From contig CAIZNI010000066.1 in NCBI GenBank assembly GCA_903934295.1, positions 85,320 to 149,319 of the forward strand: a stretch of 64,000 nucleotides of DNA, written 5' to 3'. The notes below the pieces were generated by a model, which was not told the origin of the DNA, did no database searches, and saw nothing but the letters and a program-made list of their open reading frames with translations. Of this stretch, positions 1-7,896 are shown in pieces (position 1 is the stretch's first letter; every line of letters begins with the position of its first letter). The position numbers and the translations under genes are program-made. The stretch is from an uncultured beta proteobacterium. Its GTDB lineage: Bacteria; Pseudomonadota; Gammaproteobacteria; Burkholderiales; Burkholderiaceae_E.

Positions 1-39
1 AGGCGGCCGATGAAGGCGGTCAAGCTGGCCTCAGGCTAA
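1..39 (+). CDS. possible 3' end of an upstream gene (partial)
   Basis: A frame open from the left edge ends at a TAA at 37-39, 50 bases before dcd. Only 12 codons are visible, ending ...KAVKLASG. That is too little to identify a product or even to prove coding. Confidence 0.25.
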   Translation, partial: RRPMKAVKLASG

Positions 40-89
40 AATCGGTCCCCCGTCGCCTCCGTGACCGCATTGCCCCGCAGACTGACATC

Positions 90-653
90 ATGACCATCAA
101 GTCCGACAAGTGGATCCGCCGAATGGCCCCCCAGGGCATGATCGAGCCCTTCGAGCCCGGGCAGGTACGCGAGATCAACGGTCGGCGGATCGTCTCGTAC
201 GGAACCTCGAGCTACGGCTACGACGTCCGCTGCGCCGATGAGTTCAAGATCTTCACCAACATCAACAGCACCATCGTCGACCCCAAGGATTTCGATGAGA
301 AGTCGTTCGTCGACTTCAAGGGCGATGTCTGCATCATCCCGCCCAATTCCTTCGCGCTGGCGCGCACCGTCGAGTTCTTCCGCATCCCGCGCAGTGTGCT
401 CACCATCTGCCTGGGCAAGTCCACCTACGCGCGCTGCGGCATCATCGTCAATGTGACGCCGCTGGAGCCGGAATGGGAGGGCCATGTGACCCTCGAGTTC
501 AGCAACACCACGCCGCTGCCGGCGCGCATCTATGCCGGCGAAGGCTGCGCGCAGGTGCTTTTTCTGGAGTCCGACGAGGTCTGCGAGACCTCGTACAAGG
601 ACCGCGGGGGCAAGTATCAGGGCCAGCTCGGCGTTACCTTGCCGCGCACCTGA
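90..653 (+). CDS. dcd: dCTP deaminase
   Basis: Deaminates dCTP to dUTP in the cytosol, feeding dTMP synthesis. The 187-residue length is normal for the family. The active-site stretches are present: KSTYARCGI (Ser and Arg that bind the nucleotide) and [18 protein letters not shown], which contains the catalytic Glu, with AQVLFL following. The ATG at 90 begins [13 protein letters not shown], the usual start of Dcd. The frame stays open upstream to the window edge, but no earlier ATG exists. It is followed by the rpsO promoter, so it is probably transcribed separately. It links functionally to thyA at 39367. Identity is secure. Confidence 0.96.
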   Translation: MTIKSDKWIRRMAPQGMIEPFEPGQVREINGRRIVSYGTSSYGYDVRCADEFKIFTNINSTIVDPKDFDEKSFVDFKGDVCIIPPNSFALARTVEFFRIPRSVLTICLGKSTYARCGIIVNVTPLEPEWEGHVTLEFSNTTPLPARIYAGEGCAQVLFLESDEVCETSYKDRGGKYQGQLGVTLPRT

Positions 654-686
654 CGATCCTGTCGACCCGTCTGGCGCTGGTGCCGG

Positions 687-715
687 TTGGCGCTCTGGCG
701 TTTATTGCCTATAAT
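687..715 (+). promoter_or_regulatory. sigma-70-type promoter for rpsO
   Basis: A -35-like TTGGCG at 687-692 and a perfect -10 TATAAT at 710-715 are separated by exactly 17 bases. Transcription would begin near 722, giving a leader of about 90 bases before the rpsO ATG. Confidence 0.7.
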
Positions 716-724
716 CCAAAGGCT

Positions 725-796
725 TTGCCCATTGTTGGCAGGGCAACCAGCCGATTTCGGCTCAACAGCACGGCCCGCGTTCCCTGCGGTGCCGCA
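725..796 (+). promoter_or_regulatory. structured rpsO leader (three hairpins)
   Basis: Three consecutive inverted repeats lie between the promoter and rpsO: TTGCCC/GGGCAA (725-746), AGCCGA/TCGGCT (749-762) and TGCGG/CCGCA (785-796). Ribosomal protein S15 is known to repress its own mRNA through leader structure in other bacteria. Whether this leader does so is inference. Confidence 0.4.
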
Positions 797-813
797 AGTC
801 GCAAAGGGAAACC

Positions 814-1083
814 ATGACTGTCGCAACTCTCGACAAGGCGAAGATCGTCGCCGACTTCCAGCGTTCCAAGAACGACACCGGCTCCTCCGAGGTCCAGGTC
901 GCTCTGCTGACCGCCCGGATCAACGACCTCACCGGCCACTTCAAGGCCCACACCAAAGACCACCATTCGCGTCGCGGCCTGCTCAAGATGGTCAGCCGTC
1001 GCCGCAAACTGCTGGACTACCTCAAGTCAACCAATCAGGCCAGCTACAAGGCGCTGATCGAGAAACTCGGGCTGCGCGGCTGA
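814..1083 (+). CDS. rpsO: 30S ribosomal protein S15
   Basis: Primary 16S rRNA-binding protein of the small subunit platform. At 89 residues it has the standard length. It contains the family core [17 protein letters not shown], the [12 protein letters not shown] segment and the C-terminal [10 protein letters not shown] helix. The ATG at 814 follows a purine-rich AAAGGGAAA ribosome-binding site. It is preceded by a clear promoter and followed by an intrinsic terminator, then pnp. This is the conserved rpsO-pnp order of proteobacteria. Confidence 0.98.
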   Translation: MTVATLDKAKIVADFQRSKNDTGSSEVQVALLTARINDLTGHFKAHTKDHHSRRGLLKMVSRRRKLLDYLKSTNQASYKALIEKLGLRG

Positions 1084-1127
1084 ACCAGGCCGTTCACCGT
1101 TGCAACGGGTCGATTGAAAGCATTCCG

Positions 1128-1160
1128 AAGCCCGCAAGTGATTCGCTTGCGGGCTTTTTT
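1128..1160 (+). terminator. intrinsic terminator after rpsO
   Basis: AAGCCCGCAAG (1128-1138) pairs perfectly with CTTGCGGGCTT (1146-1156) around a 7-base loop, followed by a run of T to 1160. It lies between rpsO and pnp, so pnp needs read-through or its own promoter. Confidence 0.9.
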
Positions 1161-1232
1161 GCGTTTGAAAGATCAAAGGCGAACCGCGCCGCCGGCCAAC
1201 CGCGCGGGTAATGTCTGAAAAGGAAAACAACA

Positions 1233-3353
1233 GTGTTTGATATCGCACGCAAGACCTTCAAATGGGGTCAGAACACCGTCACCCTGGAAACCGGCGAAGT
1301 GGCTCGCCAGGCGTCCGGCGCGGTCCTGGTCACCATGGACGACACCGTCGTGCTGGCCACCGTGGTGGGCGCCAAGAGCGCCAAGCCCGGCCAGGACTTC
1401 TTCCCCCTTACCGTCGACTACGTCGAAAAGTTCTATGCGGCCGGCCGCATCCCGGGCGGTTTCTTCAAGCGCGAAGGTCGCCCCACCGAGCGTGAAATCC
1501 TCATCTGCCGTCTGATCGACCGGCCGATCCGCCCGCTCTTCCCCGAGGGCTACTACAACGAGGTCCAGGTCATCATCCAGGTGATGTCCAGCAACCCGGA
1601 AGTCGACAGCGACATCCCCGCGATGATCGGTGCATCGGCCGCGCTGGCCGTGTCGGGCATCCCCTTCAGTGGCCCGATCGGCGCCGCGCGCGTGGGCTAC
1701 ATCAACGGCGAATACGTGCTCAATCCCAGCACCAGCCAGATGAGCTCGAGCCTGCTCGACCTGGTGGTCGCCGGCACCGACGCCGCGGTGCTCATGGTGG
1801 AATCGGAAGCCCACCAGCTGGCCGAGGACGTGATGCTGGGTGCGGTGGTCTTCGGCCACGAGCAGATGCAGACCGCGATCGCCGCCATCGACGAACTGGT
1901 CGAACTCGGCGGCAAGCCCGAGTGGGACTGGGCGCCGCCGGCCCGCAACGAAGCGCTGATCGCCCGCATCAATGCGCTGGCCGAGGCCGACATGCGCGCG
2001 GCCTACGGTACCCGCAACAAGCAGGAGCGCACCGCGCTCGTGCGCGGCATCGAGAAGAGCACCGCTGCCAAGGTTGCCGAAGAGGCGAAGGCAGCCGGTC
2101 AGCCGGCGCCCGACTCCAATGAAGTCGGCAACATCCTGTTCGAAGTCCAGTCGCGCATCGTGCGTCACCAGATCCTGTCTGGCGAGGCCCGGATCGACGG
2201 CCGTGACACCCGGACGGTGCGCCCGATCGCGATCCGTTCGAGCGTGCTCCCGCGGGCGCACGGCTCGTCGCTGTTCACGCGCGGCGAGACCCAGGCGCTG
2301 GTGGCCGCGACCCTGGGCACCGCGCGCGACGAGCAGATCATCGACGCCATCACGGGCGAGTACCGTGAGCGCTTCATGTTCAACTACAACATGCCCCCCT
2401 TCGCCACCGGTGAAGCCGGTCGTTTCGGTTCGCCCAAGCGGCGCGAAGTGGGCCACGGCAACCTGGCCAAGCGCGCGCTGCGCCCGCTGCTGCCCAGCTC
2501 GGCCGAGTTCGGCTACTCGCTGCGTGTCGTCTCCGAGATCACCGAGTCCAACGGCTCCTCGTCGATGGCATCGGTCTGCGGCGGCTGTCTGGCGCTGATG
2601 GACGCGGGTGTGCCGATGAAGGCGCACGTGGCGGGTGTCGCGATGGGTCTGATCAAGGAAGGCGCGCGCTTCGCGGTGCTGACCGACATCCTGGGCGATG
2701 AGGATCACCTGGGCGACATGGACTTCAAGGTGGCCGGTACCGAGCAGGGCATCACCGCACTGCAGATGGACATCAAGATCCAGGGCATCACCAAGGAGAT
2801 CATGCAGGTGGCGATGGCGCAGGCCCGCGAAGGCCGCCTGCACATCCTCAACCACATGAAGAACGCCGTCGGCGGCGCTCGTGAAGAGCTCTCCGACTTC
2901 GCGCCGCGCATGTACAAGATGAAGATCAATCCCGAGCGCATCCGTGACGTGATCGGCAAGGGCGGCGCCACCATCCGCCAGATCACCGAGCAGACGGGCA
3001 CCACCATCGACATCCAGGACGACGGCACCATCACCATCGCCGCGGTTGATGTCGGCGCGGCCAAGAAGGCCCAGGGCATCATCGAGGGCCTGACCGCCGA
3101 AGTTGAAATCGGCCGGATCTACGAAGGCACCGTGCTCAAGATCCTCGACTTCGGTGCGATCGTCCAGGTCCTGCCGGGTCGCGACGGCCTGCTGCATGTG
3201 TCGCAGATCGCCAATGAGCGGGTGAACCAGGTCTCCGATTACCTCAAGGAAGGCCAGCAGGTTCGTGTGAAGGCCATCGAGGCCGACGACAAGGGTCGTC
3301 TGCGTCTGTCGATGAAGGCTGCCGCCGCGGACGACGCCGTCAAGACCGACTGA
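1233..3353 (+). CDS. pnp: polynucleotide phosphorylase
   Basis: 3'-5' phosphorolytic exoribonuclease of the RNA degradosome. The 706 residues match the family. In order: first RNase PH domain, alpha-helical linker, second RNase PH domain (with [13 protein letters not shown] region and [14 protein letters not shown]), KH domain ([13 protein letters not shown]) and C-terminal S1 domain ([16 protein letters not shown]). The start is a GTG at 1233 ([12 protein letters not shown] is the family's usual N-terminus), with AGGA eight to twelve bases upstream. It is flanked by terminators on both sides. Confidence 0.98.
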   Translation: MFDIARKTFKWGQNTVTLETGEVARQASGAVLVTMDDTVVLATVVGAKSAKPGQDFFPLTVDYVEKFYAAGRIPGGFFKREGRPTEREILICRLIDRPIRPLFPEGYYNEVQVIIQVMSSNPEVDSDIPAMIGASAALAVSGIPFSGPIGAARVGYINGEYVLNPSTSQMSSSLLDLVVAGTDAAVLMVESEAHQLAEDVMLGAVVFGHEQMQTAIAAIDELVELGGKPEWDWAPPARNEALIARINALAEADMRAAYGTRNKQERTALVRGIEKSTAAKVAEEAKAAGQPAPDSNEVGNILFEVQSRIVRHQILSGEARIDGRDTRTVRPIAIRSSVLPRAHGSSLFTRGETQALVAATLGTARDEQIIDAITGEYRERFMFNYNMPPFATGEAGRFGSPKRREVGHGNLAKRALRPLLPSSAEFGYSLRVVSEITESNGSSSMASVCGGCLALMDAGVPMKAHVAGVAMGLIKEGARFAVLTDILGDEDHLGDMDFKVAGTEQGITALQMDIKIQGITKEIMQVAMAQAREGRLHILNHMKNAVGGAREELSDFAPRMYKMKINPERIRDVIGKGGATIRQITEQTGTTIDIQDDGTITIAAVDVGAAKKAQGIIEGLTAEVEIGRIYEGTVLKILDFGAIVQVLPGRDGLLHVSQIANERVNQVSDYLKEGQQVRVKAIEADDKGRLRLSMKAAAADDAVKTD

Positions 3354-3387
3354 TCAACGCAATCCTCGACCCTTCACCGGGTCGCGA

Positions 3388-3427
3388 ACCCCCAGACGGC
3401 CGTCGGTGCCGTCTGGGGGTTTTTTTT
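3388..3427 (+). terminator. intrinsic terminator after pnp
   Basis: ACCCCCAGACGGC (3388-3400) pairs with GCCGTCTGGGGGT (3408-3420) and is followed by a run of eight T. It ends pnp. The opposite-strand gene at 3472 converges on it. Confidence 0.92.
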
Positions 3428-3471
3428 ATGGTGTCAGCGAGGCGGACGCCGCGTCAGCGGCGCGCCTGCCT

Positions 3472-5121
3472 TCAGTGGGTTGCCTGCCAATGGCCCGCGC
3501 TGGAGACGGTGACCTGGTTGTCCAGCGCCAGCTTCTCCAGGTGCGCCAGCAGCGAGCGCTTGGCGACCGGGTGCATGATCGCATCGACATCGTCGTAGAC
3601 GGCCCGAACCAGCTCGTCGATCGTGCCGCCGCCGGTGCGCTTCACCGACGAGAGCACTTTGGCCTCGCGCTTGAGCCGGTGAGCGATGAGCTGGCGGATC
3701 GACTCATGGGCAAAGCCCAGCACCCAGCCGTGCGCCGGCAGGATGTACTCGATGGGCTCCTGCAGCAGGCCTTGCAGCGCCTGCAGGTAGTCGCGCATGT
3801 TGCCGTCCGGCGGGTCGATGACCACGGTCGAGCCGTTGTTGATGTGATCGCCGGAGATCAGCAGGGCGTCTTCCTCCAGCAGGAAGCACAGGTGGTTGGA
3901 CGCATGCCCGGGCGTGTGGATCACTTTCAGGGTCGAACCCGCAACGCCGATCCGCTCGCCATGGGCAAGGGTCCGGTCGGGGGTGAACTGCCACTCGCTG
4001 CGGAAGTTCGGGCCTGACGGCGCCCCGAAGATCGGCGCGCCGGTCAGCGCCTTCAGTTCAACCGAGCCGGGCGAGTGGTCCGGATGCGCATGGGTGCAAA
4101 GAATCGCCTTCAGGCGGTTCCCCACGATCGCTGCGATGCGCTGCACATGGATCGACAGATCGGGCCCGGGATCGATCACCAGGTAGCCCGCCTCGGGCTC
4201 GCCGATGATGTAGGTGTTGGTCCCCGGTCCGGTCATGCGGCCCGGATTCGGCGCGGTCAGCCGCATCACGTTGCGCAGCAGCGCGACCGGCTTCTCGTGC
4301 TGCCAGTCGAGCGAGTGCAGCAGGCGGCCGTCGGGCACGATCAGTTCGAGTTCGCCATACGGCGGCTCATGCTCGGAGAAACGCTCGATCTGGTCGCGCA
4401 GCATCGCGCCCCGGGGCGAGGAGGTCCACAGGGGTTTCTCGGAGACACACTGATCAAGCACCGACTGGACATCAGCGAACTGAGCCAGGCGCCGCAGCGT
4501 GCGGATCGTCGGGAAGATCATCGAGAAGCTGCCCTGCTCATGGCGCTGCAAGGCATCCCGGGGCGAGATCCAGACCGGTTCGAAGGTTTCGCCTTCATCG
4601 GCCACCGGCTCCTGATCGGCCGGCATCCGGGCGACGAAAAAGCGGGCGTCGAAGCGCTTGGGCAGGTCCCGGTCGGTGATCCAGTGGCACAGCCAATACA
4701 CATCCTCCACCGCGAGGTTCATGCCGTGGTGGCCGATCTGCTCGAGGAAGTCGGCATCGCGCTCGCGCGACATCCGGTCCAGGTGGGCTTGCCCGGCGGA
4801 CGAGCCATCGGGCAGGCGGGCCAGCAGGACGCCCAGTTCCTCGAAGGCTTCGCGGATCGCGGCGACGGTGAACGCCTGCTGCTCATGCGATTGGGTCTCG
4901 CGGGACCGGGACAGCGAGCGGGCGGTGTCGCCGCGGTCGTCGGCATCCACTGCGCCGCCCGGAAACACGAAGACGCCGGGCGCGAAGCTCGCCTGCATCG
5001 AGCGCCGGGTCATCAACACTTCGATGCCGTCACTGGTGTCGCGCAGCAGCAGGATGGTCGCCGCGGGGCGGGGCTCGACGGGCGGGCGGTAGTCGTGGAC
5101 TCGGTATTCATGGCGGGGCAT
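3472..5121 (-). CDS. Nudix hydrolase / metallo-beta-lactamase fusion protein
   Basis: A 549-residue two-domain hydrolase. Residues about 1-230 form a Nudix domain: FPGGAVDAD is followed by REAFEELGVLL, the REx2EExG core of the Nudix box. Residues about 270-480 form a metallo-beta-lactamase domain with THAHPDHSPG (HxHxDH), the later HTPGHASNHLCF histidine and SGDHI aspartate. The last 70 residues resemble the LACTB2-type winged helix. Either part could act on nucleotides or CoA/phosphate esters; the substrate is unknown. ATG at 5121 is chosen because GGAGA lies about six bases upstream and the Nudix homology starts there. The frame stays open further upstream, but that would run into the preceding gene. 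Confidence 0.85.
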   Translation of the reverse strand: MPRHEYRVHDYRPPVEPRPAATILLLRDTSDGIEVLMTRRSMQASFAPGVFVFPGGAVDADDRGDTARSLSRSRETQSHEQQAFTVAAIREAFEELGVLLARLPDGSSAGQAHLDRMSRERDADFLEQIGHHGMNLAVEDVYWLCHWITDRDLPKRFDARFFVARMPADQEPVADEGETFEPVWISPRDALQRHEQGSFSMIFPTIRTLRRLAQFADVQSVLDQCVSEKPLWTSSPRGAMLRDQIERFSEHEPPYGELELIVPDGRLLHSLDWQHEKPVALLRNVMRLTAPNPGRMTGPGTNTYIIGEPEAGYLVIDPGPDLSIHVQRIAAIVGNRLKAILCTHAHPDHSPGSVELKALTGAPIFGAPSGPNFRSEWQFTPDRTLAHGERIGVAGSTLKVIHTPGHASNHLCFLLEEDALLISGDHINNGSTVVIDPPDGNMRDYLQALQGLLQEPIEYILPAHGWVLGFAHESIRQLIAHRLKREAKVLSSVKRTGGGTIDELVRAVYDDVDAIMHPVAKRSLLAHLEKLALDNQVTVSSAGHWQATH

Positions 5122-5248
5122 CTGTGGTCTCCAGTGGTCCGGGCGCCCGGTGAGCGGGCAGCACGCGAATGGGAATGAAGTGGGTCGGCGCTCAGAAGGG
5201 GGCAGGGCCTGCGGCAGCGAAAGCGCCGCAGACCCGGCTGCCCGCGGA

Positions 5249-7768
5249 TCAGAGCGGGCGGCCTTCTGCGGCGAGTTGGACCAGCAGCGCGGGCGGCTCG
5301 AAACGCTCGCCGTAACGAGCGGCCAGTTCGCGGGCTCGCTCGACGAAGCGCGCGACGCCGACATGGTTGACGAACTGGGCGGTGCCGCCGGTGTACGCCG
5401 GGAAGCCCCAGCCGAAGATCGAGCCGATGTTGGCGTCCCGGGTCGATGCCAGCACGCCTTCCTGAAGGCAGCGAACGGTTTCGATGGCCTGGGCGTACAG
5501 CAGCCGATCGCCGATGTCTTCCGGGTTCACTGCCTTGCCGCCCTTGGCAAACGCGCTCAGTCCCGGCCAGAGGTGTTTCGGACCGTCGGCCGGGTAGTCG
5601 TAGAACCCCCCGCCGTGGGCGCGACCCATCCGCCGGTAGCCGTGCGACATTTTCTCCAGGACATAGACGGCCGATTCCGCCATCAACCGGGACTTCACCT
5701 TGTGGTTGTGCTTGTGGGGCTTGGCCGCAGCGATCGGGATCGTCTTGCGGCTGCCGGCGTCGGGCTTGTGCGCGGCCTTGCCGTGCGCTTGATGATCGTG
5801 TGCGTGGGGGGCGTGGTCGTGTTTGTGATCGTGGTCGTGGTCGTGGTGCTCATGAGCCTGATGCCCATGTCCATGTCCGTGTTCATCGTGCCCGTGATCG
5901 TCATGCGCGTGATGCTCGTGGCCGTGATCGTCATGCGCATGATGCTCGTGCCCGTGATGCGCATGATCGGCATGGTCGCAGTGCTCGCCATGGGCATGGT
6001 CGTGATGTGCATGGTCGTGATGTGCATGGTCGTGTCCATGTGCATGCCCGTCGTGACCCTCTTGCGCGGCGCGGGCGGCGCGCTCCAGATCAGCCAGTTC
6101 CTGATGCAGGACATCGTCCGCCAGTTTCAGCGAGACTTCATCGAGAACCGCAAGCGGTCCCACCGGCATGCCGGCCTGGACCGCGATGTTTTCGATCATC
6201 GCGGGGGGGACGCCTTCACCGAGCAGCGCCATCCCCTCATTGACGAAGCTGCCGAAGACGCGACTGGTGTAGAAGCCGCGCGAGTCGTTGACCACGATCG
6301 GCGTTTTGCCGAGTTGAAGGACGAAGTCGTAGGCGCGTGCCAGCGTCTCATCCGATGTGAGCCGGCCGCGGATGATTTCGACCAGCTGCATCTTGTCCAC
6401 CGGTGAAAAGAAGTGCAGACCGACGAACTTGTCGGGCCTGGCGCAGGCCTGGGCCAGTCCGGTGATCGGCAGCGTCGAGGTGTTCGATGCGAACACCGCG
6501 TCGGGCGACAGCAGCGCTTCGGTCTCGCGGGTGACGGTCGCCTTCAATTCGCGATTCTCGAAGACCGCTTCGATCACCAGGTCGCATCCCGCGAGGTCTT
6601 GCAGGCTGGCGGTTGCGTGAATGCGCGCCAGCGTTTCCTGGGCTGCAGTCGTTGTCATCGTCGCCTTCTTGACTCGCCGGGCCAGCAGTGCCTCGGTGTG
6701 AGCCTTTCCCTTGTCCGCGGCCTCCTGGCTGACGTCCTTCAGGACGCAGTCGATACCGCGCGAAGCACAGGCCCAGGCAATGCCGGCCCCCATCATGCCG
6801 GCGCCGATCACGCCGACCCGGGTGCTGGAGAAGCGCGCCGGCACGGGCGGACGGCTTTTGCCCGCCCTGACCTCGTTCATCTGGAAGAAGAAGGTGCCGA
6901 TCATGTTCTTGGCCACCTGTCCGGTGGCCAGCTTGGTCAGGTAGCGCGACTCGATGCGCATCGCGGTGTCGAAGTCGACCTGCGCGCCCTCGACCGCAGC
7001 CGCCAGGATCGCTTCGGGCGCCGGCAGGTTGCCGTGCGTCTTGTCGATCAGCATTGCCGGCGCGACAGCCAGCATCCCGGCGATCGCCGGGTTCGCAGGC
7101 GTGCCGCCGGGGATGCGGTGGCGGGGATCGTCCCAGGGCTGAATGGGGGACGGGTTGGCGGCGATCCAGGCGCGAGCCGCCGGCATCAGCGCGGCTGCAT
7201 CGGGGACGAGTTTTCCCAGATAACCGGTCTCCAGGGCTTCCTTCGGCGTGAACCGCTTGCCTTCGGAAAGATAGGGCAGGGCGCGCTGCAGGCCGAGCAG
7301 CCGCACCGACTTCACCACCCCCCCGGCACCAGGCAGAAGGCCCAGCGTCACTTCCGGAAAACCGAGCTGGATCGCCGGGTTGTCGATCGCGATCCGATGA
7401 TGGCAGGCGAGTGTCAATTCGAAACCGCCACCCAGCGCATGACCGTTGATCGCCGCCACCACCGGCTTGCCGAGTTTCTCCAGCCGGCGCAGAACGCCCT
7501 TCATGTGCTCGATGCCGCGGAAGAAGTCTTCTGCGTCTTGCGGGCGCACCGCGATCAAGGCGCGAAGGTCGCCTCCTGCAAAAAAGGAGGACTTGGCCGA
7601 TGCAATGATGACGCCTGTTATCTGGTCGCGTTCGGCTTCCAGTCGGTCAACGGTGGTCGCCAGATCTGCCTTGAATCCGGTGCTCATGGTGTTGACAGGC
7701 TCGCCGGGCGCATCCAGCGTCAGCACGACGATGCCGTCTTCGCCCTTGTGATAACCAATACTGCTCAT
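5249..7768 (-). CDS. FadB/FadJ-type enoyl-CoA hydratase / 3-hydroxyacyl-CoA dehydrogenase with His-rich insert
   Basis: Multifunctional alpha subunit of fatty acid beta-oxidation, 839 residues. Residues about 1-190 are a crotonase domain (INGHALGGGFELTLAC, FPEVTLGLLPGAGG). From about 315 comes the NAD-binding 3-hydroxyacyl-CoA dehydrogenase domain (GVIGAGMMGAGIAWA, and catalytic-His region HFFSPVDKMQLVEII). The C-terminal domains start near SRGFYTSRVFGSF. Residues about 571-667 are a histidine-rich segment breaking the C-terminal domain, after which family sequence resumes (GRAHGGGFYDYPADGPKHLWPG) in frame. ATG at 7768 has GGAG five bases upstream. The thiolase partner is probably the gene at 13993, now separated by an AT-rich island. 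Family is certain; FadB versus FadJ is not resolved. Confidence 0.92.
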   Translation of the reverse strand: MSSIGYHKGEDGIVVLTLDAPGEPVNTMSTGFKADLATTVDRLEAERDQITGVIIASAKSSFFAGGDLRALIAVRPQDAEDFFRGIEHMKGVLRRLEKLGKPVVAAINGHALGGGFELTLACHHRIAIDNPAIQLGFPEVTLGLLPGAGGVVKSVRLLGLQRALPYLSEGKRFTPKEALETGYLGKLVPDAAALMPAARAWIAANPSPIQPWDDPRHRIPGGTPANPAIAGMLAVAPAMLIDKTHGNLPAPEAILAAAVEGAQVDFDTAMRIESRYLTKLATGQVAKNMIGTFFFQMNEVRAGKSRPPVPARFSSTRVGVIGAGMMGAGIAWACASRGIDCVLKDVSQEAADKGKAHTEALLARRVKKATMTTTAAQETLARIHATASLQDLAGCDLVIEAVFENRELKATVTRETEALLSPDAVFASNTSTLPITGLAQACARPDKFVGLHFFSPVDKMQLVEIIRGRLTSDETLARAYDFVLQLGKTPIVVNDSRGFYTSRVFGSFVNEGMALLGEGVPPAMIENIAVQAGMPVGPLAVLDEVSLKLADDVLHQELADLERAARAAQEGHDGHAHGHDHAHHDHAHHDHAHGEHCDHADHAHHGHEHHAHDDHGHEHHAHDDHGHDEHGHGHGHQAHEHHDHDHDHKHDHAPHAHDHQAHGKAAHKPDAGSRKTIPIAAAKPHKHNHKVKSRLMAESAVYVLEKMSHGYRRMGRAHGGGFYDYPADGPKHLWPGLSAFAKGGKAVNPEDIGDRLLYAQAIETVRCLQEGVLASTRDANIGSIFGWGFPAYTGGTAQFVNHVGVARFVERARELAARYGERFEPPALLVQLAAEGRPL
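5768..6058 (-). repeat. histidine-rich repeat region inside the beta-oxidation gene
   Basis: About 97 codons encode roughly 45 histidines in HxH, HHD and HGH patterns, with one Cys. At DNA level it contains a 30-base tandem pair (starting at 5894 and 5924, encoding HEHHAHDDHG-type units) and a 15-base tandem pair (6002-6016 and 6017-6031), suggesting growth by slippage or unequal exchange. Confidence 0.9.
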
Positions 7769-7896
7769 CGGATCTCCAGCCAGACGATTGCGGGCAGGGC
7801 CGTTGCTCGACCCTTCCGTGGAGGTCCAATGATAATGGAAGGCGTGACAGGCCTATCGAGCGTTCCCGCTGACGCACCGCCTATCGGAACGAAGGC

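Noticed and set aside
5768..6058. His-rich segment as a frameshift artefact.
   Set aside because: Recognisable family sequence continues in the same frame on both sides, and the length is a whole number of codons, so a frameshift is not needed to explain it.
5750..6100. A plus-strand frame coding a very hydrophobic Val/Met protein opposite the His-rich insert.
   Set aside because: His codons CAC/CAT read as GTG/ATG on the other strand, so a His-rich stretch always makes a fake Val/Met membrane segment. The frame has no family match or start site.
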